This document shows, one piece after another, positions 41,189 through 50,999 of a stretch of 64,000 nucleotides of DNA. Under the pieces are notes generated by a model. That model worked only from the letters and a program-made list of their open reading frames with translations. It had not been told where the DNA came from and searched no databases. Each line of letters begins with the position of its first letter. Position 1 is the first letter of the stretch. The translations under genes and the position numbers were made by a program. Source of the DNA: Capniomyces stellatus (lineage: Eukaryota; Kickxellomycota; Harpellomycetes; Harpellales; Legeriomycetaceae); the NCBI GenBank assembly GCA_001661515.1, contig LUVW01000030.1, forward strand, positions 155,710-219,709, written 5' to 3'.

Positions 41189-44012
41189 ATGAGCAACTTC
41201 CAAACGATAAGCTACTGTTTTGGGGAAAAGTACAATTTTTTTGTTTGTAGCACGGATGAATTTACGTTTGTCTATGATGTTGGGTTTCCGCAGGAGTCTG
41301 AATTCAGGTTTGAGTTTGAGCTGGAGGAGGGGATAGGAGGCGGCAGTAGATCGAACTCCTTTGATAACGCAGGCGCCGAGGCGACTCGGACTGATACGAC
41401 ACGAGGCAAAAAGGGGGAAACTATCCAAAGAAAGCTATTTATTGATTGGATGTACAAAACACTTGATATGATTGACTGGGCGGTGGTCGATTTTGTTCTG
41501 GTTTCTGGGTATTCACAAATTACCTTGCTGCCATTAATAACCGAGAGAACGAGGTTCTGTGGATTAGTTTATATGACTGAAGCTGCAAAAGAATATGCAA
41601 GGTATGGAATTGAGCTGAGCTGAGCTGAGATATAGTACGTTTGCTATTCTGGGCAGAATGAAATAAGAAAAGATTGTTTAAAAAAAATAATAATGGGTTT
41701 GGATTATTTGGGAATATAGATGTGTTTTGGAGGAAAGGATACTGATTAAAGAAAACGAGTCGCTAAATCAAATAGTGAGCTTGAAGAACGGGGCTGGAAA
41801 GGATGGGGACGTGGATTGGATTACGATTGATGAAATTTCGAGTTGTTTGGACAAGTGTACATTAGTGAGGTATAATCAAATAATGGAGCCGGCAGGGTGT
41901 GTGTCGGTGACAGCGAAATCGGCGGGGTTTGCGATAGGAGCAGCAAACTGGGTGGTGTCGTATAAAACACAGAATGTAAGCAGTGTAGGACTTTGGTTGA
42001 ATAAAGGGGGGCAGCTGATGGCCAAATAGTGTGAGACTGAGACCAACTGTATGTTGCTGATATACTATAATTTTGATTTTACGTTTGCTGAGGTTAGGTA
42101 GTACTGATTGGTGCTTCATCAATTTCAGCTAATGGACTGCACCCGATGGAGTTTGATTATACGGTGTTTAAAACCCCAAGTTTGGTTCTGTTTTCAGATG
42201 TTCAGGTGCCAGGAGTAGCCAGCCAGGCTGGGCCAGTATCGACACAGCTTGAGCAGCTGACATCACAAATAGGTAAGGCTGAATACAAACAGAAGATTAT
42301 AGATAAATTAAGGAAACGAGATTAAGGTGTAGACAGCAAATAGAAAAGGGAAAAGGGAAAAGGGAAAAGGGAAGATTTCAATAAAAAAAATAGAAAAAGG
42401 AAAAGAGGAAATTTTGCAGGTGCGTAAATTTGCAAATGGACTAAAGTTTATGTTGGTATACGTGGACTGATATGTAGTGTCGTGTTTGAGGAGTAAAGCC
42501 ACAGCAATTGTGGTGGCAGATATGCACGGTTTGACATATGACCTGTTGGAGAAGGTTTATAGACATGCTAAGGGGTTGAACGTTCTTGGGTCGCAGTACT
42601 GGTTTGTTTCACCAATAGCCGAGAAGACGATGCAATACGGAAACATTATGGGAGAATGGTAATGATTTTAATTGAATATAAGAGTGACTGATGGCGTGTT
42701 GGATGTTTGTATTTAATGTAAATATACTTGCTTTATTTGGTGGGAAACAGGCTGTGCAAATCAAAGAGAGATGCGTTGTTTATACCAGAGTACCCGTTTT
42801 TGGACAAGGAGTTGGCAGAGCTGGGCTTGATAAGATACTTTAACAGTGTTGATAAGTTGGCACAGCAGCCGCCGGTTTCAAACGGATCGGTTGTGTTTGT
42901 ATCTCCAAACGATGTTTCGTCCATATCGTTTTTGGCAGCAATGTACGGTCGTTCGATGAACAATATTATAGTGTTTACAGGTAACTAGATTAGAGATATA
43001 ATAACCAGTGTGGAATTGGGTTGGTTTGATTGGATTAGATTGAATTAGGTTGGATTGAATTGGATTAGGTTTGGTTGAATTTGATTGGATTGGATTGAAA
43101 GTAAAGGGATTGTTAATGGAATATAGACGAAAGAAAGAGGGATATGTTATTAGAAAAAATAAATATTCCAAGCAAGCTGGAAGTGGTGTCGTATAACCTG
43201 GACAGCAGGATGATACCGCAGGAGGTGGTGCACTTGATGTCAACAATGGAGGACAACACGCATTTTTTGCTGCCAAAAGCGATTGAGAGGCAGGCGATTG
43301 AGATTAGGGGGATAGAAAGGATGCAGTTTTACGGGCATTTGGAGATAATGGAGACCGACCTGGTCAAGTATGGAGAGGTTTTGATGGTTCCTTGCTATTT
43401 GGATAAGAGGCTGGTGAGGATGGTGAATAACCCGGCATTAATCGTGTATGGGGGCGGGGATAGGGGCAAAGCGGATATGACGATAAAAGGAACTTTGGAA
43501 ATTGGAATGAACAGTTGTGTTTTTGTTAGCGGGGACGCGGAAGACGAATTGTTATTGACTGGTCGAAAAGGTAAACAAGGGATATAATATATAGATGTAG
43601 AGGAAAGGTGGCAGGGTGAAAGTTGGAGTAAACAAGAATTGATGGTGTGGTTGTTGTAGATTCAAATGGCGACGAGGAACAGGTGGGTCAGCTGACCAAA
43701 CAGCCTGCGTTGAAAGGCGTGGGCGGCGGAGATAGGTTGGTAAGTCCAAGAGAGCAGTTTGAGAAGCTGATAACGATGCTTGAAGAGCTGGACTTTGAAG
43801 CGAAAAGCAGTGGCGGCAAAGAAGAGGCAATTGAGCAGTCAGGCGAGATGGTGAAGGCGGAGGAGGGCGATTATGGGGACACTCGTGTGGTTAGGATGGA
43901 CAATGGTTGTGGGTATGTTGAGATAAGGCTGGTTGGTGGAAAGGATTTCAGTTATGTGTGCAGTAATGAGATGTCGCTGCGGTGTGTAATGGGATGTTTG
44001 ATGGCACTTTGA
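41189..44012 (+). CDS. INTS9: Integrator complex subunit 9 homologue (inactive MBL/beta-CASP)
   Basis: INTS9 is the inactive partner of the endonuclease INTS11 in Integrator, which cleaves nascent snRNA and other RNA polymerase II transcripts. Seven exons (41189-41601, 41720-41975, 42098-42272, 42478-42658, 42751-42980, 43127-43570, 43660-44012) join in phase to give 683 aa; human INTS9 has 658. Parallels run the full length: VDFVLVSGYSQITLLPLIT replaces the HxHxDH motif, as in INTS9. SAGFAIGAANWVVSYKTQN, ASSISANGLHPMEF, GEWLCKSKRDALFIPEYPF and NNIIVFTG follow, and the C-terminal domain ends with SNEMSLRCVMGCL. The metal ligands are missing, so the protein is catalytically dead. CPSF100/Cft2 is the alternative but fits less well. 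Introns contain short tandem repeats. Confidence 0.85.
42343..42373 (+). repeat. (AAAAGGG)n repeat in INTS9 intron 3
   Basis: Four perfect to near-perfect AAAAGGG units inside the intron between exons 3 and 4. Confidence 0.85.
43012..43100 (+). repeat. GGATTGAATT-type repeat in INTS9 intron 5
   Basis: About 90 bp of degenerate 5- and 10-bp units (TTGGATT, GGATTGAATT, GGTTGGATT) fill most of the 146-nt intron between exons 5 and 6. Confidence 0.8.
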
Positions 44013-44345
44013 TTTAAATGACGGCATTTATTACTTTTGTTTTGTATGTCAAGTAGCTTTAGTTTTTGGTTTTTGGTTTTTGGTCAAGGGCCTGTCAATG
44101 TTAAATAAATAGCATAATAAAATGACAAAGAGAGAGTAAAAGAAAAAAAAAGAGGAATGTGATGTAGCTTTATTCAAAAAAGTGGAAAAATAAAAAAAAG
44201 AGGAATAAAGTAAATAAAGAAATAAAGTGTTGAACTGGAGATTAGCTAGGATAAATAAAATAAAAGTAAAACAGAAAAAGAAACAAAAACAAAAAAGTTT
44301 GGATCAGATTTACTGTTTGGTTTTTGTTTAAATATATATTTCACT
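44013..44345. other. Spacer between convergent genes
   Basis: 3' flanks of INTS9 (+) and NDUFB7 (-); TTTTTGG repeats at about 44062-44080 and an A-rich stretch. No gene. Confidence 0.5.
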
Positions 44346-44960
44346 TTACTGATCTTGTTCGTTCATCTTGGCTTTGAGTTTAGTCATGATTCGGGAGCGC
44401 CTTAAAAAGCTAGAGTAAAAGAACAAGAGTATAGCAGAATGGGGGGGGGGGGCAAATTAAAGCAAGTGTTGTAATCAAAGTTATAAATGGCGATTGGAAG
44501 AGGGGAGAGAAAACAAGATATAAGCGAGTATAAAGTAAAGATAATGGGTAAATAAAGTGAAAATTACTCTTCATATTCGCATTTTTCATGGGCGTGTCGT
44601 TCAGATTCACATTTCCAAGGCATCCACAAGGACTTGACACGGCATCTGTTGAGAGGGATGAGGAGATGTGCGCAGTAATCACGGTAGGCTAGTGGTAATC
44701 TGGCCTCTTTCATTTCTTGCTGGGTAGCCTTCATGACTAAAAGTAAAAAAAATGTGTATTATGGTGTTAAAGGATGTGTTGTAAATGAGAGTGCGTGTGC
44801 AAGCACATTTTGGTTGTGGCGGGAAGTTTATTGTTTATTAGCAATTCAGTCCATTGGATTGACGATTACAAGAAGGTTGTCCTAGTTTTTTTTTAAAAAA
44901 TTGTTGTTGATGTTATTTCTTACCTGGCTCTTTAAAATCAGGATCATTTTCAAAGTTCAT
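44346..44960 (-). CDS. NDUFB7: NADH dehydrogenase (complex I) subunit NDUFB7/B18
   Basis: Accessory subunit of mitochondrial complex I located in the intermembrane space, imported and oxidised through Mia40. Three short exons (44960-44924, 44736-44568, 44409-44346) join in phase to give 89 aa. The diagnostic core is MKATQQEMKEARLPLAYRDY directly followed by a twin CX9C arrangement: YCAHLL... to RCRV, then KCESERHAHEKCEYEDFL. The start MNFENDPDFKEP is short, and the C-terminus (RSRIMTKLKAKMNEQDQ) is basic and helical. The protein is shorter than human NDUFB7 (137 aa), mostly at both ends. All exons are under 60 codons. Its presence means the organism keeps complex I. Confidence 0.93.
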
Positions 44961-45620
44961 GGTGAATGAATTTACACTTTACAGCCTTTGGTTTGGTTTT
45001 GGGGATTTAGTTTAGTTTTTGAATCTTTTGATATTCTTTTGTGGTGGTGTTAAATCTCGATTAATCTTTGATATTTATTATTATTAGAAGGAAATAATAG
45101 TAAATACAGAGCTTCAAGATCTAGTCAAGTTATGAAGAATAAATAAAGAAAAGGAATCGCGGAAAATTGGAATATAAAATCAAGAAAAAAAAACAAGCTG
45201 AATGTACTGATATATTGTTGAATAAATAACAATACTCCTCCAGTAAACAATTTTTTTTTAATGTCTTTTTTTCTTATTTAATCGAGTAACTTTTTCAATT
45301 TATAAAAAGCAAAGATAATAAATAATAATCTTAATTTGGGTTTGTTATTATCAACATCAAGACAAAAATGATCAACAAATTGAAAATTTAATAACTGAAA
45401 GAGGGGAGGGGAAGCGAAGGAATTAAAACTCGGTCTTGCCCCCCCTGTTATTCCGGGAGATTATTGATGAAATAAAGAGCAAATGTGCGAGATTGGAGAT
45501 AAAGTTAAAGAAAATGGTTTAATTGATTATGTAAATGGAGAAAAGTAAATGTAAATGTAAAAAATAAATAAACAAATAAATAATAATAAATAGGGGATAT
45601 AAATAGCAAAATAAAAAGAA
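44961..45620. other. Spacer
   Basis: A/T-rich flank between NDUFB7 and the 3' end of the myosin gene, with AAATA repeats near 45560-45600. No gene recognised. Confidence 0.5.
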
Positions 45621-48600
45621 CTACAAATCATCGTCTCTTCCTACATCCAAAACAGAATTAGAAGCAGAGTCAGAAAGAGGCTTGGGTTTAGACTGTGGAG
45701 AAACAGAAGCGAGTTTGGCGGAGCTGTCAGAATGTAGAACGCCCAAGCCCGCAACAACAGGAACAGGAGTGTTGGGGACATCAACAGAGTGGGGAAGGTT
45801 GGGGCTGGTTGAGAGGAGTTGGGGGGCGATTTGGTCATAGTCCTGGTGTTGGACCTGGTCTTGGTCTTGGTCTTGGTCTTGGTCTTGGTCTTGATAAACG
45901 TCGTCTTGGCCATCCTCGTTGTCAAAGTAGTAGTGTTCGGTTTGGCATTCAACCAATGCTCTCAACCTAACAAGGCGCATTTCAGGGGGAATAAGGGTTT
46001 CAATAATTGTGACTTTGCGGGCAGTGAGGTAGAGGACCTGGTCGTTCATATCGTTAGTGTCGAGGAGAACGTTGTCGCTTCTTTCAGTAATCTCAGCACG
46101 CTTTGCGATTTCAGGCAGGATAGGACCGAGAATGGGGTTTTCATAGTCGGAAACAGCGTAGATGGACAGAATTTTTTTGATCTGGGCGGGGTTGAGCAGG
46201 TCGCAGACTTCAAACATGATGTCGATATCCTGTTCAGTGGACTTTTGGAGCTGGAGCAGTTTGACGAGCTGGAGCAAGCGGTCTAGGTTTTTGGTGTTGT
46301 CGCTAACCAAGTGGACCTTGCACCATTCCTCAATCCTAGTGAGATTGTACTGGATCTGCATGCCACGCTTCCAGGAACAAAAGTTTCTGCGCATGATGAT
46401 GTTGTTGAACGCGGTGACACCAATAGTGCACAGCAGTTCAGAAAAGATCTGCTGCATAATAGCCATGTCGACGTAGTAAAACTCCATAATCTTCCAAACA
46501 TTATTGAAAAAGTTGAGAATGTTTTCGATTTTAACTGGAGACTCCTTATTAACAGACCCCATGATCCGGTTGAAGAAGGACGAGTCTGATGCAGTGAACC
46601 CCGGTAACGCCTCGCTCTCAACAACAGCCGGAATAATCAGCTTGATAAACCGCCTTTGCAGGTTCTTGACCCACCCAAAATAAATGTCACTCAACAACGA
46701 CTCGAGAAACTGCATGCTCTCATTCATCGCCTGCTCAGAGTGGATGTACTCGTGCGAGTTTGACTGTCGCTCAGTCATCGACGTCTTGACAATCGAAAGC
46801 AGCTCAAACACGTTGGACAGCCAAAAGGCAGCGGAAAAGTCAGACTCAAACGTCATTGTCTTCTTCTGGATCAGACCTATACACGCCATCAGCAGCTTTT
46901 CAATCCGATTGGCCAGGTTGAACTGGAACATCTTGATTACGCACAGGCCAATTAGATGCGAGGGAAACAGCACTTCTGACGGCGAGTACTCGGCATCCAG
47001 GTTGGGAATCGGAACAATCAGGTTGCCTATCAGCTCGTTCAGCACCTCGGACAGCAGCCCGTCGTCCAGCTCCAGCATTGTGTACACCTCCTCCTCATCG
47101 CGCAAAACAAACTCGTGCACAAGCTCGTTCGAGTACCTCTGACCGCCACTTCCATTATGGCTGCCTGGCCCATATCCAGCATTGTTGTACTGAATATAGT
47201 TGATGTTTTCTTGTTGTAGAGAGTACTGCGTGTAGTCGTGCATGTCTGGACTTCCCGAACTGCCTCCACCACCACTGTTGTTGGTGTTCCGCCGCATCTC
47301 GTTTCTCACCTGGTCAACAAAGTTCTGCGACTTGTACTGAGGGTGTGCATAGCCTTGGGCTTGGGCTGATTCGGCCAGCATCATCTGCCTCTGCAGGTCC
47401 TCGCCCCCAACCGTTGATCCGCTTGCCAACGACCGGCCATTCGACAGCGACCCACTGCTCGTCTCACCGTCAAACACCATGTCACCGTGCTCAAATCCGG
47501 CTGCCATGTACGAGTTGGGCGAGTCCCACCTGCGCTGCTCGTTTCTCTTCATCGAAGACGGCGGCACAAGAACTCGCGACTTTTGCAACTGCGCGTCCAT
47601 CGCCCGACTGTTCATCCGCTCTCTCTCCACTGCCTCCTCCGCTACTTGCAATTTTGTCCGCATTGACTCCAGCTCGGTTGTCAGCTCGTTCCGCTCCCTC
47701 TCCAGCCGCTCCGTCAGCTCCGCCATCTGCTTGCGTAGTTCTTCCGTCTCGCCCGCAGAGTCTGCCAGTCTGCGGTTTTCCGACTCCAACTCGGCCGCAA
47801 GACTGTCCCTGGCCCTGTTTGAGTCGGCCAGATCTTGCGCCAGCTTGGTGTTTGCGTCGCCCAGCTCGGCCCTGAGCTGTGTCTGCGCAGCTGAGTTTTC
47901 CTTCCGGGTCTCCTCGATCTTTGCCAGAGTCTCCTCGTGCTTCAGCTTCCACTTGCTGAGTTCAGTCTCCAGGTCCTGACACCGTTTGGCCAGTCTTGAC
48001 GTCTCGATCTCCTGCGACTGCAGCTGCCTGGTACAGTCCACCAGTCTGCTCTCCAGCTTGTACGACACCGACTTGAAGTGCTCCGCAGACTTGGCCTCCA
48101 ACTTTAGCACCTTCAGCTGTTTCTTGGCCCCCTTCATGCGCAGAATCGCTTGCATGCGCACCACCGTGTTATGCTCGTTTCTCCACAGCTTCTTTCCAAA
48201 GTACCCGCGAACAATCCTTTGGATATTTGTTGCTGCAATGTTCTTGCGCATCAGATCCACCCTCTTGCGGCTCAAGTACCCCTTCGCCAACGACACCAGC
48301 TTGATCCTAGCCTTCAACTGCGACTGCACCAGTCTGCGTGCCAAGAACCGCCGCGCCAGCTGTTGGATCAGTGAAACCGCCCGGCTCTTCCTCAAGGCCT
48401 GCACCTGCTTCTTGGCAATAACTCCCCGGATTGCCCGCACCACCACGGCTGAGGCTGCGCGCATCTTATTGTACTCTATCCGCCGCACGCTCCTCTTGAA
48501 GTTCCTCTGGATCATTAGCGCCGAGTCGCGCAGCTTATCCGTTCTCCTGCGCTCAAGGTTGGCCAGAACACTTGCCCTGAAAAACACCTTTGTCAGTCCA

Positions 48601-50999
48601 ACCTGGTACTTGTTCTCGTCCGGCAGCAAACTCTCCACCAACACCCTCACCGCCGTCTCCAGGCTACTCTGCCCCCGCGACTCCACCGCCAGCATGTCGT
48701 ACCGCGCTAAAAAGTCCCTCTTGCTGATCCTTGATGGGTACCCCGCACAACTGATCCGGATCGTCTCCAGTACCCCGCACGCCCTCAGCTGCGCCAGCAC
48801 CATCTGCGAGTCCAATTCCCACGCCGCCTTGGCCTCGTTTGGCTTGATGCACCTAATGTAATGCGCTTCCGTTGACCCGATTGTCGATATCAGCTGGATC
48901 AGCGATTGCCTGAACACCGCTCCCAGCGTCGAGTTTTTCCCCCCAGCATCCGGCCGCTTAATCCCCGCCACTGGCTCTGACACCAACGACAGGTCAATGT
49001 TCAGCCTCGATGCCTTTGGCGACTTGGCGTCCACCTCCGCCTGCTCACTCTCCGGCTTCCTGACCAATTCCCGCAAAAACTCAAACCGACTCTCCCTCAG
49101 CACCATCTGCACCTCCTCTGGCACTGTGTCTCTGTTTTTCTCCAAGAACCCGTCTATCGTGTACGTCACGTCGTTTGCATAATGCCGGATTGTAAACTGC
49201 GGCTGCTGGAACCGCGGCTTGATAAAGTAGTCGCTCGCCTTGCTGCCCCCTCCTTCGCCCCCGCCTCCCGCTACTGTCACGTCCACTATCGACCGCCTCT
49301 TTGACACCACCGGCACTCCCCCGCCTGCAAACTGCGAGTACATCTTTTCAAGCGCCGTCTGGTCCGTGCCCTGCTTCAGTCTCGACTCCTCGTCCAGAAT
49401 CGACAGGATCCCCATCTTCCCCTCAATCAGCTCAATGCACGGCTGGTTGTCATTGAAGTCTATAAACGTCCAGTTGCTCAGCTGCTCCCGCTGGTACTCG
49501 TCCTGCTCCAGCTTGAACACGTGTCTGTTGAAGTGCTGCTGCAACTTCTCATTTGCATAGTTGATGCAGAACTGCTCAAATGAGTTCTTCTCAAAGTGCT
49601 CAAACCCGTATATGTCCAGCACCCCAATAAAGTTTGCCACCGTTCCTGTCCCGTCCTGGATCGCATTGTTTATCTCCGTCACTATCCAATCAAACAGGTG
49701 CGCGTATATGTACTTTGTAATCGAGTCTCGAACCACCACCGCACTCGCCATGTCCAGGTTCGACTCTATCTTCTCTGACTTCATCCGTATCTGCTTCTTT
49801 GTCATCCACTTTCTAAACCTACCCTTATCCACCCCCAGCAACTCCACTGCTTTCCCAAACGACTCGTCATCCTCCTTCACATTCGCCCCACTCCGCCCCA
49901 CCTCCCCAATCTTCACGTTCCCCATGTGCAAAATCCCCGCCAACACCTTAAATATCCCCCACTGCTTCTCCTCCCCTATCCCAATCACCCCCAGCGCTGA
50001 GCACGTACTCTCAAACTCTTTCCCGTCATCCACCCCCGCTATCTTCCCGCTATCCTCCCCCCCTTGGTTTGTGTAAAAAAATTCCTTACACCCCTCCCCA
50101 AGCCCCAGCTCCCCCCTCTCCTTCTCCCCAATTCCCGCTAAAAACTGGTAGAATATGTGGTAATTCCTCTCTTTCTCCGGCTGATACACCAACCGCGACC
50201 TCTCCAGCAGATACGTCCTTATAAACGCTCCCACTATACTGTGCTTCTTGTTGAACTGAATCTCCAAGTACTTTCCAAACCTTGACGAGTTGTCATTTCT
50301 CGTTGTCTTTGCATTTCCAAACGACTCCAATATCGGGTTTGTTGCCAGTATCATCTCCTCAATTGGACTTATCTTCTCCCCCCTCGCACTGTTGTCCCGC
50401 ATGTCCTCGTGCGCCGATGCAAAGTACCGCATTATATACTTTGCACTCACCGTCTTCCCCGCCCCCGACTCTCCCGACACTATTATCGTCTGGTTCTTTT
50501 CCTCCCGAACCATCCCCTGGTACGCATCCTCCGCTATCGCAAACAAGTGCGGCTCCAGCTCCCCCCTCATCCGCCCCGCATACGCCTCCAGTATATCCTG
50601 CGAATACATCTGAACCCGCGCAAACGGATTCATTGCCACCAACACTATCCCCGAGTACGTGTATATATTGCGCATATTGTACCGCACCTTCAGATTGTGC
50701 AGCACTGCTGGCTCGTGCAGATGCGACAGACTCGTCAAGTCATCTATCCCCTCCAAAACTGGCGGGTTACATGGCGGCGGCAAATACTTTGTCTTGTCAA
50801 TAAACACCTCTGTAAATGTCGCTGTAAACTCCTTCCGCGTTTCCTCTCCCACCAAAAGCTCAAGGTATATACTTTGGTCCCTCACTTCGATTCTACTAGC
50901 CACAATCGTCGCTTGCACCCAGGCTTCTATTTCATCCTGAACATATACTTTTGCCCCCCTGTTGTAGTTGTTTAAAACTTCATTCTTGTCCAGTGTCAT
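45621..50999 (-). CDS. MYO2: Class V myosin heavy chain
   Basis: Actin-based motor carrying secretory vesicles, vacuole, mitochondria and other cargo to growth sites. The 1792-aa protein is encoded by one intronless ORF. An SH3-like N-terminal module (GAKVYVQDEIEAWVQATIV) precedes the motor (about 90-830) with P-loop GESGAGKT (176-183), switch region NDNSSRFGKYLEIQF and DIYGFEHFEKNSFEQFCIN. The converter/neck follows with six IQ-like motifs (about 865-1010: MIQRNFKRSVRR, LIQQLARRFLARR, NIQRIVRGYFGKK). A coiled coil covers about 1020-1190 and a Ser/Gly-rich linker 1190-1390. The cargo-binding dilute domain (about 1400-1720) includes LEQFDELE-type helices and NNIIMRRNFCSWKRGMQIQY. The tail ends with a QD hexamer-repeat stretch. 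Codon use in the motor is richer in C on the plus strand than its neighbours. Confidence 0.96.
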   Translation of the reverse strand: MTLDKNEVLNNYNRGAKVYVQDEIEAWVQATIVASRIEVRDQSIYLELLVGEETRKEFTATFTEVFIDKTKYLPPPCNPPVLEGIDDLTSLSHLHEPAVLHNLKVRYNMRNIYTYSGIVLVAMNPFARVQMYSQDILEAYAGRMRGELEPHLFAIAEDAYQGMVREEKNQTIIVSGESGAGKTVSAKYIMRYFASAHEDMRDNSARGEKISPIEEMILATNPILESFGNAKTTRNDNSSRFGKYLEIQFNKKHSIVGAFIRTYLLERSRLVYQPEKERNYHIFYQFLAGIGEKERGELGLGEGCKEFFYTNQGGEDSGKIAGVDDGKEFESTCSALGVIGIGEEKQWGIFKVLAGILHMGNVKIGEVGRSGANVKEDDESFGKAVELLGVDKGRFRKWMTKKQIRMKSEKIESNLDMASAVVVRDSITKYIYAHLFDWIVTEINNAIQDGTGTVANFIGVLDIYGFEHFEKNSFEQFCINYANEKLQQHFNRHVFKLEQDEYQREQLSNWTFIDFNDNQPCIELIEGKMGILSILDEESRLKQGTDQTALEKMYSQFAGGGVPVVSKRRSIVDVTVAGGGGEGGGSKASDYFIKPRFQQPQFTIRHYANDVTYTIDGFLEKNRDTVPEEVQMVLRESRFEFLRELVRKPESEQAEVDAKSPKASRLNIDLSLVSEPVAGIKRPDAGGKNSTLGAVFRQSLIQLISTIGSTEAHYIRCIKPNEAKAAWELDSQMVLAQLRACGVLETIRISCAGYPSRISKRDFLARYDMLAVESRGQSSLETAVRVLVESLLPDENKYQVGLTKVFFRASVLANLERRRTDKLRDSALMIQRNFKRSVRRIEYNKMRAASAVVVRAIRGVIAKKQVQALRKSRAVSLIQQLARRFLARRLVQSQLKARIKLVSLAKGYLSRKRVDLMRKNIAATNIQRIVRGYFGKKLWRNEHNTVVRMQAILRMKGAKKQLKVLKLEAKSAEHFKSVSYKLESRLVDCTRQLQSQEIETSRLAKRCQDLETELSKWKLKHEETLAKIEETRKENSAAQTQLRAELGDANTKLAQDLADSNRARDSLAAELESENRRLADSAGETEELRKQMAELTERLERERNELTTELESMRTKLQVAEEAVERERMNSRAMDAQLQKSRVLVPPSSMKRNEQRRWDSPNSYMAAGFEHGDMVFDGETSSGSLSNGRSLASGSTVGGEDLQRQMMLAESAQAQGYAHPQYKSQNFVDQVRNEMRRNTNNSGGGGSSGSPDMHDYTQYSLQQENINYIQYNNAGYGPGSHNGSGGQRYSNELVHEFVLRDEEEVYTMLELDDGLLSEVLNELIGNLIVPIPNLDAEYSPSEVLFPSHLIGLCVIKMFQFNLANRIEKLLMACIGLIQKKTMTFESDFSAAFWLSNVFELLSIVKTSMTERQSNSHEYIHSEQAMNESMQFLESLLSDIYFGWVKNLQRRFIKLIIPAVVESEALPGFTASDSSFFNRIMGSVNKESPVKIENILNFFNNVWKIMEFYYVDMAIMQQIFSELLCTIGVTAFNNIIMRRNFCSWKRGMQIQYNLTRIEEWCKVHLVSDNTKNLDRLLQLVKLLQLQKSTEQDIDIMFEVCDLLNPAQIKKILSIYAVSDYENPILGPILPEIAKRAEITERSDNVLLDTNDMNDQVLYLTARKVTIIETLIPPEMRLVRLRALVECQTEHYYFDNEDGQDDVYQDQDQDQDQDQDQVQHQDYDQIAPQLLSTSPNLPHSVDVPNTPVPVVAGLGVLHSDSSAKLASVSPQSKPKPLSDSASNSVLDVGRDDDL
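45852..45896 (-). repeat. Hexamer repeat encoding (QD)n in the myosin tail
   Basis: On the plus strand TCTTGG is repeated about seven times; on the coding strand it gives alternating Gln-Asp codons near the C-terminus of myosin V, outside the dilute domain. Confidence 0.9.

Noticed and set aside
41189..44012. Identification of the INTS9 gene as CPSF100/Cft2
   Set aside because: The HPMEF, EWLCKSKRDALFIPEYPF and C-terminal SNEMSLRCVMGC blocks follow INTS9, and the length is close to INTS9 rather than the longer CPSF100; phylogeny would be the decisive test.
47986..48861. Plus-strand open frame of 291 codons, among several on this strand between 47345 and 50975
   Set aside because: Antisense shadows of the myosin V ORF, whose motor, IQ and coiled-coil motifs are unmistakable on the minus strand; the plus frames are low-complexity Ser/Leu/Cys-rich.
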